A DNA stretch of 64,000 bases from VRUE01 sp963805475 (GTDB lineage Bacteria > Actinomycetota > Thermoleophilia > Solirubrobacterales > 70-9): NCBI GenBank assembly GCA_963805475.1, contig CAWDUO010000001.1:162135-226134 (forward strand). Direction: 5' to 3'. Position 1 is the first letter of the stretch, and each line of letters begins with the position of its first letter. Made by a program: the position numbers and the translations under genes. Positions 15,546-23,872 of the stretch are shown here, piece by piece. Under the pieces are notes generated by a model that was not told the DNA's origin, did no database searches, and saw nothing but the letters and a program-made list of their open reading frames with translations.

Positions 15546-16307
15546 ATGAGCCGTGAGTTCGTTCAGGAAAACCAGCCGCCGGGGGTGCCGCCGCTGCCGC
15601 TGACCGGCGAGCGGACGCTGCCCGACGTGCCCGAGGAGAACTACTGGTTCCGCCGCCACCTGGCGGTCTACGAGTGGATCGTCGCGCGGGTCGCCGGCAG
15701 GCGAGTCGTCGACATGGCCTGCGGCGAGGGCTACGGCTCCGACGTGCTGGCGAGCGCCGCGGCGAGCGTCGTCGGGGTCGACGCCAACCCGGAGGCGCAC
15801 GAGCACGCGCGGCTGCGCTACACGCGGCCCAATCTGCGCTTCGAGCGCGACCTGGTCGAGAGCTTCGCCGAGCCCTGCGACGCCGTCGTCTTCCTGCAGA
15901 CGATCGAGCACGTGCGGGACGCCGGCGCGATCCTCGAGCACTTCAAGTCGATGCTGGAGCCCGGCGGCGTCGCCTACGTCTCGACGCCGAACCTGCTGAC
16001 CCTGGCGCCGCCCGGCGCCGAGAAGTCCGACAACCCGTGGCACGTGAAGGAGTACCGGGCGGAGGAGTTCCGCGAGCTCTGCGCGGCGCATTTCGAGCGG
16101 GTCGAGCTGCTCGGTCTCTTCCACGCGCGCAAGCTGCGGGCGCACGAGCTGGCGATCAAGCTGGGCTGGGACCGGGCGCACAGGGCTTTGCGCCTGACCA
16201 AGCCCTTCTACGACCGCTTCACCCCGGCGATCGCCGCGTCGGACTTCGCGCTGCGGGAAGGCGGCCTGGACAGGGCGCTGGATTTTCTCGCCGTCTGCCA
16301 TGTCTGA
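15546..16307 (+). CDS. Class I SAM-dependent methyltransferase
   Basis: 253 residues, ATG at 15546. Motif I is VVDMACGEGYGSDVLA near residue 56, the beta-2 acidic residue is in VVGVDANPEAHEHARLRY, and FLQTIEHVRDAGAILEHFKSMLEPGGVAYVSTPN is the typical post-II/III region of Methyltransf_11/UbiG-like enzymes that act on small molecules or sugars. It overlaps the GH57 gene by 8 bases, and with the following GT4 gene this suggests a polysaccharide-modifying operon, for example a methylated glucose polymer. That link is inferred from gene order only. Confidence 0.82.
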   Translation: MSREFVQENQPPGVPPLPLTGERTLPDVPEENYWFRRHLAVYEWIVARVAGRRVVDMACGEGYGSDVLASAAASVVGVDANPEAHEHARLRYTRPNLRFERDLVESFAEPCDAVVFLQTIEHVRDAGAILEHFKSMLEPGGVAYVSTPNLLTLAPPGAEKSDNPWHVKEYRAEEFRELCAAHFERVELLGLFHARKLRAHELAIKLGWDRAHRALRLTKPFYDRFTPAIAASDFALREGGLDRALDFLAVCHV

Positions 16308-17712
16308 GGAGAGCGCCGGCGACCTGGCGATCGTCCTGCACTCGCACATGCCCTATGTGGAGGGGTTTGGGACCTATCCCTTCGGCGAGGAGTGGCTGTT
16401 CGATGCGGTGATTCGCTCTTACCTGCCTGTGCTGGAGGTCGCTGAGCATCTGACGATGACGGTGACTCCCGTGTTAGCGGATCAGCTGGAGGATGCTGAA
16501 GCTGCGGAGCGGTTGCGAAGGTTCCTGGTCGAGTGGCGGATCGGGGCGGCGGAGGCGGACATGGAGCAGGTGCCGTCCGAGTGCCGGGCGGCCTGCGAGG
16601 GGGAGCTGGCGCGCTACCGGCGCGCGCTGGAGCTGCTGGACGCCGCTGGGGGCGATCCGCTGCGGCTATTTCAGGACGCCGCCGGGGAGGGGCGCGTGGC
16701 GCTGGCGGCCTCGGCGGCGACGCACGCCGTGCTGCCGATGCTGGCGACGCGGGCCGGGGTGCGCCTCCAGCTCGACGCGGGGATCCGCTCGCACCGACGG
16801 CGCTTCGGCTGGGACGGGGGCTTCTGGCTGCCCGAGTGCGCTTACGCGCCGGGGCTGGAGGCGCGGCTGGCCGAGCAGGGGGCGCGCTGGTTCTGCGTCG
16901 ACCAGAGCGCGCACCTCGACGACCCGCTCGACGCGCTCGCGCCCGTCGCGACCGCCGCCGGCCCGACCGCCCTGCCGATCGACTGGGAGGCGATCCAGTG
17001 GCTGTGGTCGCTCGACGGCTACCCGTCGGACCCGGCCCACGCCCAGTTCGACGGCAAATCGCTGCGCGGCGTCCGCCTCTGGAAGGTCGGCGGCGGCGCC
17101 TACGACCCGGCGGCGGCGGCCGCCGCCGCACGGCGTCAGGCGGGGGAGTTCCTCGCCGCCGTCGCCGGCCGCCTGCGCGAGCACGCCGAGCGCCGCGGCC
17201 GCCGCGGCCTGCTCGTCTTCGCGATCGATACCGAGCTGCTCGGCCACTGGTGGTCGGAGGGGGCGATCTGGCTCGGCGAGGTGCTCGCCGGCGCGCGGGC
17301 CGCGGGCGTCCGCCTGCTCACCGTGCCGCAGGCGCTGGCCGAGCACGAGCCGGTCGAGCGGCCGCTCGCCGCCTCGACCTGGGGCGAGGGCAAGGACCTC
17401 CGCACCTGGGACTCGCCGCCGGTCGCCGACCTCGCCTGGGGCGCCCGCCGGCTCGAGCTGCGCCTGCTGCGCGCCCTCGCCGGCGGCCTGCGCGGCCCCG
17501 GCGCGCGGCGCGCGGCGCGCGAGCTGCTCGCCGTCCAGGCCAGCGACTGGGCCTTCCTCGACAAGCGCGGCCAGGCGGGCGACTACCCGTTCCGGCGCGT
17601 CACCGACCACGCCGAGGCGATGTTCGACGCCATAGACTCCGGGCCCGCCGCCGATCCGTGTATGCGTGCCCTAGCCCCGGACATGAGCCTCGCGCCTCTG
17701 CTGGAGCCCTGA
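16300..17712 (+). CDS. Glycoside hydrolase family 57 protein (1,4-alpha-glucan branching enzyme type)
   Basis: 470 residues. The GH57 motifs are visible: LHSHMPYVEGFG (motif 1), GFWLPECAYAPG with the nucleophile Glu179 (motif 3), AIDTELLGHWW with the acid/base Asp310 (motif 4), and a C-terminal SDWAFL/YPFRRVTDH region typical of the DUF1957 branching-enzyme subgroup. Such enzymes form alpha-1,6 branches in glycogen-like polymers. It is followed 23 bases later by a GT4 glucosyltransferase, the pairing used in bacterial glycogen or methylglucose lipopolysaccharide synthesis. Some related proteins are hydrolases rather than branching enzymes, so the exact activity is uncertain. Confidence 0.87.
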   Translation: MSEESAGDLAIVLHSHMPYVEGFGTYPFGEEWLFDAVIRSYLPVLEVAEHLTMTVTPVLADQLEDAEAAERLRRFLVEWRIGAAEADMEQVPSECRAACEGELARYRRALELLDAAGGDPLRLFQDAAGEGRVALAASAATHAVLPMLATRAGVRLQLDAGIRSHRRRFGWDGGFWLPECAYAPGLEARLAEQGARWFCVDQSAHLDDPLDALAPVATAAGPTALPIDWEAIQWLWSLDGYPSDPAHAQFDGKSLRGVRLWKVGGGAYDPAAAAAAARRQAGEFLAAVAGRLREHAERRGRRGLLVFAIDTELLGHWWSEGAIWLGEVLAGARAAGVRLLTVPQALAEHEPVERPLAASTWGEGKDLRTWDSPPVADLAWGARRLELRLLRALAGGLRGPGARRAARELLAVQASDWAFLDKRGQAGDYPFRRVTDHAEAMFDAIDSGPAADPCMRALAPDMSLAPLLEP

Positions 17713-17735
17713 CCGCGGGCCCCGACCCACGCACC

Positions 17736-18929
17736 ATGACCCGAGTCCTGATCCTCTCCTGGGAGTACCCGCCGCTGATCGAGGGCGGCCTGGCGCGCCA
17801 CGTGCGCAAGCTCTCCGAGGCCCTGGTCGAGCGCGGCGTCGAGGTCCACGTCTTGACCCGCGGCGGCGAGGAGTCGCCCGCCGAGGAGCGCCGCGCCGGC
17901 GTCCACATCCACCGCATCCGCGAGCCGCGGCGCCCGACCGAGCTGGGCGAGTTCGTCGCCTGGGTCGAGCGGATGAACTCCGACATGCTCGCCGCCGGGG
18001 TCGAGCTCGGCGACCGCCTCGGCTTTGACCTCGTCCACGGCCACGACTGGCTGGTCGCCAACGCCTGCGACCACCTCGCCAAGCGCTTCGGCGCGCCGCT
18101 GGTGACGACGATCCACGCGACCGAGCACGGCCGCCACCAGGGCTGGGTCGACAAGCACCCGCAGAGTTACATCCACGGGGTCGAGCGCTGGATCTCCAAC
18201 CGCTCCGAGCGCACGATCGCCTGCTCGCACTACATGCGCGAGCAGATCGTCGACATCTTCGGGGTCGAGGAGGAGCGGGTGACCGTGATCCCGAACGGGA
18301 TCGACCCCGACGACCTGCCCGCCCAGGACCCTGCCGAGCTGGCGCGGCTGCGCGCCGAGTTCGCCGCGCCGGAGCAGAAGCTGGTGCTGCTGATCGGCCG
18401 GCTCGTCTACGAGAAGGGCTTCCAGCTGGCGCTGGAGGCGATGCCGCGGGTGATCGAGGAGGCGCCGGGGACGCGCTTCCTCGTCGCCGGCTCCGGCACC
18501 CACGAGGAGGAGCTGCACCGCCAGGCCGAGGATCTGGGCCTGATGGAGCACGGCACCTTCCTCGGCTGGATCGGCGACGATGTGCTGCACTCGCTCTACC
18601 GGATCGCCGACCTGACCGTGGTGCCATCGATCTACGAGCCCTTCGGCCTCGTCGCGCTGGAGGCGATGGCCTCCGAATGCCCCTGCATCGTCGCCGACAC
18701 CGGCGGCCTGCGCGAGGTCGTCCCGCACGAGGAGGTCGGCCTGCGCTTCCGCCCGCACGACTCCGAAGCGCTGGCCGAGGTGGCGATCCGCGTGCTGCGC
18801 GACGACGAGCTGGGCCGCCGCCTGGTCGCCGAAGCCTACGAGCACCTGCGCAGCTTCGAGTGGGGCGACGTAGCCGAGCGCACGGCGGCTGTCTACGCGG
18901 AGCTGGCGGGCGACCCCAGCCCCGCCTGA
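17736..18929 (+). CDS. GT4 glycosyltransferase (glycogen-synthase-like)
   Basis: 397 residues. The N-terminal domain starts with ILSWEYPPLIEGGLARHVRKL, the GGL loop for the sugar nucleotide, and VHGHDWLVA. The C-terminal domain has VIPNGID, LIGRLVYEKGFQLALEA and the E-x7-E motif in PSIYEPFGLVALEAMA. This matches GT-B retaining alpha-glucosyltransferases that use ADP- or GDP-glucose (GlgA/GlgM-like). It forms a likely operon with the GH57 branching enzyme and a methyltransferase, pointing to alpha-glucan storage or a methylated glucan. A palindromic repeat begins 6 bases after the stop and may serve as a transcription terminator. Confidence 0.88.
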   Translation: MTRVLILSWEYPPLIEGGLARHVRKLSEALVERGVEVHVLTRGGEESPAEERRAGVHIHRIREPRRPTELGEFVAWVERMNSDMLAAGVELGDRLGFDLVHGHDWLVANACDHLAKRFGAPLVTTIHATEHGRHQGWVDKHPQSYIHGVERWISNRSERTIACSHYMREQIVDIFGVEEERVTVIPNGIDPDDLPAQDPAELARLRAEFAAPEQKLVLLIGRLVYEKGFQLALEAMPRVIEEAPGTRFLVAGSGTHEEELHRQAEDLGLMEHGTFLGWIGDDVLHSLYRIADLTVVPSIYEPFGLVALEAMASECPCIVADTGGLREVVPHEEVGLRFRPHDSEALAEVAIRVLRDDELGRRLVAEAYEHLRSFEWGDVAERTAAVYAELAGDPSPA

Positions 18930-18935
18930 CCTTCC

Positions 18936-18982
18936 TTCCGCTGTTCCTTTTCCTCGCATATGAGGGAAAAGGAACAGCGGAA
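18936..18982. repeat. Palindromic repeat, TTCCGCTGTTCC family, copy 1 (possible bidirectional terminator)
   Basis: Perfect 18-bp arms, TTCCGCTGTTCCTTTTCC (18936-18953) and its complement (18965-18982), with an 11-base loop around CATATG. It lies between two convergent genes, 6 bases after one stop and 2 bases before the other. Related copies are at 36780, 37267 and 49804. There is no T-run, so a classical terminator is not certain. Confidence 0.85.
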
Positions 18983-18984
18983 CG

Positions 18985-19608
18985 TCAGGTTGGTTCGACC
19001 GGGTCGGGCCAGCGCAGGTGCTCGGGGGCGTCGCGCATGCGGATGACGCGGGCGGGGACGCCGGCGACGACGGCGTTGGCCGGGACGTCCCTGGTGACGA
19101 CGGCGTTGGTGCCGACGATCGCGTTGTCGCCGACGCGGACGCCGCGCAGGATGCAGGCGCCATAGCCGATCCAGACGTTGGAGCCGACCTCGACCGGGCG
19201 GGTGTAGATGCCCTGCTGGCGGATCGGCCGCTCGACCTCGACCACGCCGTGGTCGAAGTCGATGAACATCGCCCGGTCGGCGATCACGCACTGCTCGCCG
19301 ATCCGCACCCGCTCGTAGGCGGAGATCGTGCACTCCTGCCCCATCACCGTCTTGGCGCCGATCTCGACGATGCCCTCGTGGCAGCGGATCTTCGTCCCGT
19401 GGCCGAGCCAGACGAAGCGGCCGAACTCGATGCGGCCCCGGCGGCCGATCTGCAGCTCGAGCCGGCCGCCGAGGAAGAGCGGGCCGTCGGTGCGCCAGCG
19501 CCAGCCTGCGACGGTGAGCAGGCGGCGACGCAGGTAGCGCGCCGCGAGCAGCGCGTATTTGGGCGTCAGCATCCCGTTGCGGGCGCAGAAGCGGATCAGT
19601 CGGATCAC
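18985..19608 (-). CDS. Left-handed beta-helix (hexapeptide repeat) acyltransferase
   Basis: 207 residues from a GTG at 19608, or 195 from an ATG at 19572; no site decides. An N-terminal helical, basic segment is followed by hexapeptide repeats (IEFGRFVWLGHGTKI, VEIGAKTVMGQECTI, VEVGSNVWIGYGACI, VRVGDNAIVGTNAVV) and the C-terminal VVAGVPARVI, typical of the maltose/galactoside/serine acetyltransferase group. The catalytic His is probably in FDHGVVEVERPI. Such enzymes acetylate sugars or antibiotics using acetyl-CoA as trimers. Convergent to the GT4 gene, it may modify surface polysaccharide; the substrate is unknown. Confidence 0.83.
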   Translation of the reverse strand: MIRLIRFCARNGMLTPKYALLAARYLRRRLLTVAGWRWRTDGPLFLGGRLELQIGRRGRIEFGRFVWLGHGTKIRCHEGIVEIGAKTVMGQECTISAYERVRIGEQCVIADRAMFIDFDHGVVEVERPIRQQGIYTRPVEVGSNVWIGYGACILRGVRVGDNAIVGTNAVVTRDVPANAVVAGVPARVIRMRDAPEHLRWPDPVEPT

Positions 19609-19638
19609 GGCGGCGGGGACTTTAGACTGGCCGCACCG

Positions 19639-20613
19639 ATGCCCGACTCCGCCCAGGACCAGGCCAAGACCGGCTCGCTCGCCGAGCGCCTGCTCGCCGG
19701 CGACAAGCGCGCCCTGGCGCGGGCGATCACGCTGATCGAGTCCGACGACCCGGCCGGCTGGGAGCTGGTGCGCGAGGTCTACCCGCGCACCGGCAGGGCG
19801 CGGATCGTCGGCTTCACCGGCCCGCCCGGGGTCGGCAAGAGCACCCTGATCGGCGCGCTGACCGCCGAGCTGCGCAAGGCCGAGCGCCAGGTCGCGGTGC
19901 TCTCGATCGACCCCTCGAGCCCGTTCACCCGCGGCGCCCTGCTCGGCGACCGCATCCGCCTCTCCGACCACTTCCTCGACCCCGGCGTGTTCATCCGCTC
20001 GATGGCCTCGCGGGGCGCCCTCGGCGGCCTCTCCGAGGCGGCGCTGCAGGTGGCGCTGGCGATGGACGCGGCCGGCAAGGACGACGTCTTGATCGAGACC
20101 GTCGGCGTCGGCCAGGCGGAGATCGACATCGTCGACCACGCCGACACGATCGTGCTGGCGCTGATGCCGGGCTCGGGCGACTCGATCCAGGCGCTGAAGG
20201 CGGGCGTGATGGAGATCCCCGACGTGATCGTCGTCAACAAGGCCGACCACCCGATGACCGACACGATGGTGCGCGAGGTGCGCGGCGTGCTGGCGCTCTC
20301 GCACGAGCCGGGCCGCTGGAAGGTGCCGATCCTGCGCACCGAGGCTGCGCGTGGCGAGGGGGTCGCCGAGCTGGCCGAGAAGATCGACGAGCACCGCGCC
20401 CACATCGAGGCCGAGGGGACGCTGGAGGAGCGCCGCGCGCGCAACCTGCGCAGCGAGGTGCTGGGGATCGCCGCCTCGCGGATGCGACGGCGGCTCGAGG
20501 CGAAGGCCGAGGCCGACCCCGAGACCGCGGCGCTGCTGGAGCGGGTCGTGCGGCGGGAGCTCGACCCGGCGAGCGCGGCGAGCGAGCTGATGGAGCGCCA
20601 GGCCGGTGAGTGA
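19639..20613 (+). CDS. meaB: MeaB/ArgK-family GTPase, methylmalonyl-CoA mutase chaperone
   Basis: 324 residues. The P-loop is GFTGPPGVGKSTL near residue 60, followed by the family motifs DPSSPFTRGALLGDRIRL (switch region), DDVLIETVGVGQAEIDI, VNKAD for guanine specificity, and a C-terminal helical dimerisation arm. MeaB protects and reloads cobalamin-dependent acyl-CoA mutases using GTP. The two subunits of such a mutase are encoded about 15 kb downstream (35126-37259) in this window, so the partner is present though not in the same operon. The gene overlaps a PRC-barrel gene by 8 bases. Length and motifs are normal. Confidence 0.93.
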   Translation: MPDSAQDQAKTGSLAERLLAGDKRALARAITLIESDDPAGWELVREVYPRTGRARIVGFTGPPGVGKSTLIGALTAELRKAERQVAVLSIDPSSPFTRGALLGDRIRLSDHFLDPGVFIRSMASRGALGGLSEAALQVALAMDAAGKDDVLIETVGVGQAEIDIVDHADTIVLALMPGSGDSIQALKAGVMEIPDVIVVNKADHPMTDTMVREVRGVLALSHEPGRWKVPILRTEAARGEGVAELAEKIDEHRAHIEAEGTLEERRARNLRSEVLGIAASRMRRRLEAKAEADPETAALLERVVRRELDPASAASELMERQAGE

Positions 20614-20965
20614 CCTGGTCGGGTCCGAGCTCGACGACGTCGCCGGCGACCGCGTCGGCCGCGTGTCGGGCTTCTACGCGGATGCGGACAGTCGCGAGCC
20701 GGTCTGGCTGGTCGTCGCGCTCGGCCGGCGGGGGAAGAAGAAGGTCGTGGTCCCGCTTCGAGAGTGCGCCGCGGGCGCCGGACGCGTGTGGACGGCCCAG
20801 GAGGCCGGCCGGATGCGGGAGGCTCCCGCCGTCGACCCCGCCCGGCCGCTGCTGCGCGAGCACGAGACGGCGATCTGCGCCCACTACGGGATCGGCGAGG
20901 GCGCCGGCCGGCTGGCCGAGCTGGCCGGCCGCGCGGACGGCGCCGTCACCGCCCAGCCGGCGTAA
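20606..20965 (+). CDS. PRC-barrel domain protein
   Basis: 119 residues, GTG start overlapping meaB by 8 bases. Residues 3-50 (LVGSELDDVAGDRVGRVSGFYADADSREP...) fit a PRC-barrel, a small beta-barrel found in photosynthetic reaction centre H subunits and RimM that mediates protein contacts. The rest is helical, Ala-rich and of unknown function. Coupling to meaB may be incidental. The gene ends 9 bases from the convergent restriction endonuclease gene, marking the edge of the probable acquired segment. Confidence 0.68.
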   Translation: MSDLVGSELDDVAGDRVGRVSGFYADADSREPVWLVVALGRRGKKKVVVPLRECAAGAGRVWTAQEAGRMREAPAVDPARPLLREHETAICAHYGIGEGAGRLAELAGRADGAVTAQPA

Positions 20966-20974
20966 TCCCGGCCT

Positions 20975-21964
20975 TTAGCCCTGCGTGCGCCTGCGTTTGT
21001 AGGTTGACGGGCTCGTCTTGATGCGCTTCGGTCGCATTTCGAATTCGCGGCGCACCTGCCCGGGCACGCCGGTCACATGGCGTTGCAGGGCGCGCCTCGG
21101 GTCTTTCTGTGCGAGAGCCTCTTCAACGTCTTTGATGCCGCTTCCCTCGGCGAGCAGCGGCTCGAAGAGAGCGGGGTCTACCTTCGCCAGCACGGGGAGC
21201 TCGTGTTTGCCGAGCATCGCGATCGGCATCGGCTCCGGATCGAGCTTGCTCCTGTCGGCTTTGACGGGATAGAGGAAGTTGACGTGGGCGTGAGCATCCG
21301 GCCGGTCTGGAGAGGCGAGGCGGGCGTCGAAGACCTTGACCGGATTCATCATCAGATGGTCGAACTTCAGCGGGTGCAGGTTGCAGGGCGCGGCATTCCG
21401 CTTCTTCAGGTAGTTGTTCTCGTAGTAGTCGGTGACGAAGCGCTCGAAGTAGTCGCAGCGCGCGTCGGAAGGCCAGACCTCCCAAACGCGAACACGGATA
21501 TCGAGGCGCGATTCCGCGGTTCGGTCGAACAAGACCAGCACCAGCCGCTTCGTGCCGATGAGCTGGTCGAGCTCCTCGCGGCGCCGAATCGAGATGATCC
21601 AGTGGCTGTCCTCCTTGCGGACGATGTCCGTCGATCCACAGACGGGGCAATCCTCCATCCAGGCTGGAACCCTGGCTTTGCACGCTTTGCAGATCCCGAG
21701 CTGGTCGGCCCTGCTGCATGACTTCACCTCGCTGGAGTCGACGAGATCCTCGCCGCGGGCGGCACTGTTCGCGCCTCGAACGCCGGTGACGACGCTAGCG
21801 AGGTGCTGGCCGGGGTAGGCGAGTCGCGCCTGTGCGGTCTGATGAGTGATCTCAGCCCATTTGCGGATCAGCGCCCGTGGCTTCACGAACAGGTCGTCAA
21901 GCAACTCGGCGACGTCCTCCTCGGAGTGGCGTATCGTGATCGTGGAGGGATCCGGCTTGGTCAT
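20975..21964 (-). CDS. MamI-like type II restriction endonuclease
   Basis: 329 residues, ATG at 21964. From memory of the RE_MamI family, the segment YPGQHLASVVTGVRGANSAARGEDL followed by SSEVKSCSRADQLG matches strongly; EVK with an upstream Asp fits the PD-(D/E)xK nuclease core. Two CxxC pairs (CKAC near residue 94, CPVC near 109) form a likely zinc ribbon, also seen in MamI. It is divergent from an N6-adenine methylase gene, 76 bases away, as expected for a restriction-modification pair. MamI itself cuts a bipartite palindrome (GATNNNNATC, recalled, not derived here). GC content and codon choice are lower and more mixed than in neighbours, suggesting transfer. A database search was not possible. 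Confidence 0.75.
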   Translation of the reverse strand: MTKPDPSTITIRHSEEDVAELLDDLFVKPRALIRKWAEITHQTAQARLAYPGQHLASVVTGVRGANSAARGEDLVDSSEVKSCSRADQLGICKACKARVPAWMEDCPVCGSTDIVRKEDSHWIISIRRREELDQLIGTKRLVLVLFDRTAESRLDIRVRVWEVWPSDARCDYFERFVTDYYENNYLKKRNAAPCNLHPLKFDHLMMNPVKVFDARLASPDRPDAHAHVNFLYPVKADRSKLDPEPMPIAMLGKHELPVLAKVDPALFEPLLAEGSGIKDVEEALAQKDPRRALQRHVTGVPGQVRREFEMRPKRIKTSPSTYKRRRTQG

Positions 21965-22040
21965 GGGCGGCGAACGGCTGTTCGGGGGACATCCGGGGCA
22001 GATGTTTGAATCGCGACGATCCTAGCCGGAGGAGAGGGAC
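21965..22040. promoter_or_regulatory. Divergent promoter region of the restriction-modification pair
   Basis: These 76 bases separate the start codons of the endonuclease and methylase genes, so both promoters must lie here. A purine-rich GGAGGAGAGGG lies just before the methylase GTG and is a good ribosome binding site. I see no clear -10/-35 pair and no controller-protein box. Confidence 0.45.
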
Positions 22041-23804
22041 GTGACTGAGTTGGAAGAGAAGGGTCAGCGGGATCCGAGGTCGCGTCGCAGTGCGCTGTTC
22101 GATGCCCACTCGGCTCTGCGCTCCGCCGACAACTTGCGACCCGACGAGGCTCTCGACGAATTGGTGAAGCTCTACTCGGTGTGGCTGGATCTCGGGCCGA
22201 TCGGCTACGCGGAGGTGAGACGCGCCGACCGCTCGCTGAAGCTCTCCGAGGGCGCCTTCCGCCGCGCTACCGAGCTGCTCGGCCCGCTCCTCGCCGAAGC
22301 GGACGTCGACAACGGCGCCGACCTCTTTCAGGAGCTCGCTGACGTTGGGGTGCGCGCGGGTATGGGCCAGTACTTCACGCCTCGCCCCGTCGCGACGGCG
22401 GTTGCCCGGTTCCTCGATCCGTCGGAGGGCGAGTCCTGGGTCGATCCATTTTGCGGTAGTGGCCTGTTGCTCGGTCGGATCGCGGCTCGGGCCGGGGGGC
22501 CGGTGGCGCTGTTCGGAGTCGACAGGGACGCACGAACGCTGCGCCTAGCAGAGCTCGAGGGCAGGGTCCACCACCCCGAGTCGCGGCCGAAATTCCTTCA
22601 GGGCGACTCGCTTGCGGCTCTGGGGCCGTTGAAGGCCGATCTCGGGGCGCCGGCCGATGGCTTCGACGGGGTGGTGACCAACCCACCGTTCGGCGCCTCT
22701 GTCCACCGCGACGACTACGCTTCCTACGAGGGCTTCGAACTCCTCGGTGGACGGACGACGGCGCTTGAGATACTTGGCGTCGAGCGGTCGGTACAGTTGC
22801 TGCGCCCCGGCGGGCGCTTGGGGATCGTCGTCCCTCAGAGCGTTCTCTCCAACCGGGGTTGCCGCGAGGTGCGCGAGTTCCTGCTCGAGACCTGTGCAGT
22901 CGACGGCGTGCTCAGCCTTCCGCCGGAGACCTTCAGCCCGTTCCAAGGGGTCGGCAAGGCGGCGGTGATCTTTGCGACCAAGCGCTCCGGTGCCGTCGGC
23001 CGGGTCGCGGTCTCGATGGCGATTTCGCGCAGGATCGGCTGGGACGGCTCCGGACGTGCAAACGGAGAAGAGGACGTCATCGCCGCGGTGGATGCGCTGC
23101 GGGGCGCGGGTTCCGCAATCAGTGCCTTGGCGATCGACGATCGGGAGGCGCTGGCGCGCAACATGACGCCGGAGTGGCATCTGCGTCCTCGCGCCGACGG
23201 TCCGACCCTGAGCGAGCTGTGCAGCGCAATCTTCTGCGGCCGCACGCCAGGAAGGGACGCCTATCGGGCGGGAGCCGAGGGTACCCAGCCCCATATCTAC
23301 CGGGTTCTCAAGGTGGCCGGACTGACCGGAAGCGGCATCGACTGGTCGCCGGGCGAGCGAAGCTGCGCCGCGTTCGCCAGGCCCGTCGCGTCGAAGCTGC
23401 TCGAGCTGGGTGACATCGTCCTTACGGCGGCCGCTCATCACCCCCGCTACATTGGCGCGAAGGTCGACATTGTCGACCAGCTTCCGGAGGATTTCGGCGG
23501 CGATGTCTTTCCCTCGGCCGAGGTGATGGTGCTCCGCCCGGACCCCGAGCGCGTGGCTCCCGTTCAGCTTCTGCTCTGGCTGCGAACCGCGGCGGGGCGC
23601 GAGTCTCTGCAGGCCTGCGTGACCGGACAGACGGCGCACCTTTACCCGGAGGACGTCGGCGAGATCGCGGTTCCCGGCGGCCTTCTCGAGTCTGACCCCG
23701 CACGGGCCATCGGCCTGGCGAGGCGCAGCCTCGAGTTGCGTCGCCAGGCGGAGGCTGCGGCGCAAGAAGCGCGTGAAGAGTTCGAGCGCACGCTCGTAGC
23801 GTAG
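22041..23804 (+). CDS. Type I-like N6-adenine DNA methyltransferase with C-terminal target recognition domain
   Basis: 587 residues, GTG start. An N-terminal helical domain (about 1-110) precedes the catalytic domain: GQYFTPRPVATAVARFL, motif I DPFCGSGLLLGRIA, FGVDRDARTLRLAELEG and motif IV VVTNPPFGAS (N-P-P-F, N6-adenine specificity). Residues after about 375 resemble one half of an HsdS-type recognition subunit, with a coiled-coil-like end (RSLELRRQAEAAAQEAREEFERT). A single recognition domain fused to an HsdM-like enzyme would, as a dimer, read a bipartite palindrome, in line with the MamI-type site of the divergent endonuclease. It most likely protects host DNA against that enzyme. Confidence 0.85.
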   Translation: MTELEEKGQRDPRSRRSALFDAHSALRSADNLRPDEALDELVKLYSVWLDLGPIGYAEVRRADRSLKLSEGAFRRATELLGPLLAEADVDNGADLFQELADVGVRAGMGQYFTPRPVATAVARFLDPSEGESWVDPFCGSGLLLGRIAARAGGPVALFGVDRDARTLRLAELEGRVHHPESRPKFLQGDSLAALGPLKADLGAPADGFDGVVTNPPFGASVHRDDYASYEGFELLGGRTTALEILGVERSVQLLRPGGRLGIVVPQSVLSNRGCREVREFLLETCAVDGVLSLPPETFSPFQGVGKAAVIFATKRSGAVGRVAVSMAISRRIGWDGSGRANGEEDVIAAVDALRGAGSAISALAIDDREALARNMTPEWHLRPRADGPTLSELCSAIFCGRTPGRDAYRAGAEGTQPHIYRVLKVAGLTGSGIDWSPGERSCAAFARPVASKLLELGDIVLTAAAHHPRYIGAKVDIVDQLPEDFGGDVFPSAEVMVLRPDPERVAPVQLLLWLRTAAGRESLQACVTGQTAHLYPEDVGEIAVPGGLLESDPARAIGLARRSLELRRQAEAAAQEAREEFERTLVA

Positions 23805-23872
23805 GCGTAATCCCCCCGTCACATTTGCCACCTAGCGTGAGGGCCAAGTGTCCTCTACGAAGGGAGAATGAG

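Noticed and set aside
18936..18982. Ordinary rho-independent terminators as full explanation of the TTCCGCTGTTCC hairpins
   Set aside because: Arms are conserved between copies, T-runs are missing, and two copies lie inside likely operons, so a dispersed repeat family explains them better.
20975..23804. BREX, DISARM or another multi-gene defence island around the methylase
   Set aside because: Only the endonuclease and methylase are present; flanking genes are PRC-barrel, lipoprotein and DipZ-like, with no PglZ, helicase or phospholipase genes.
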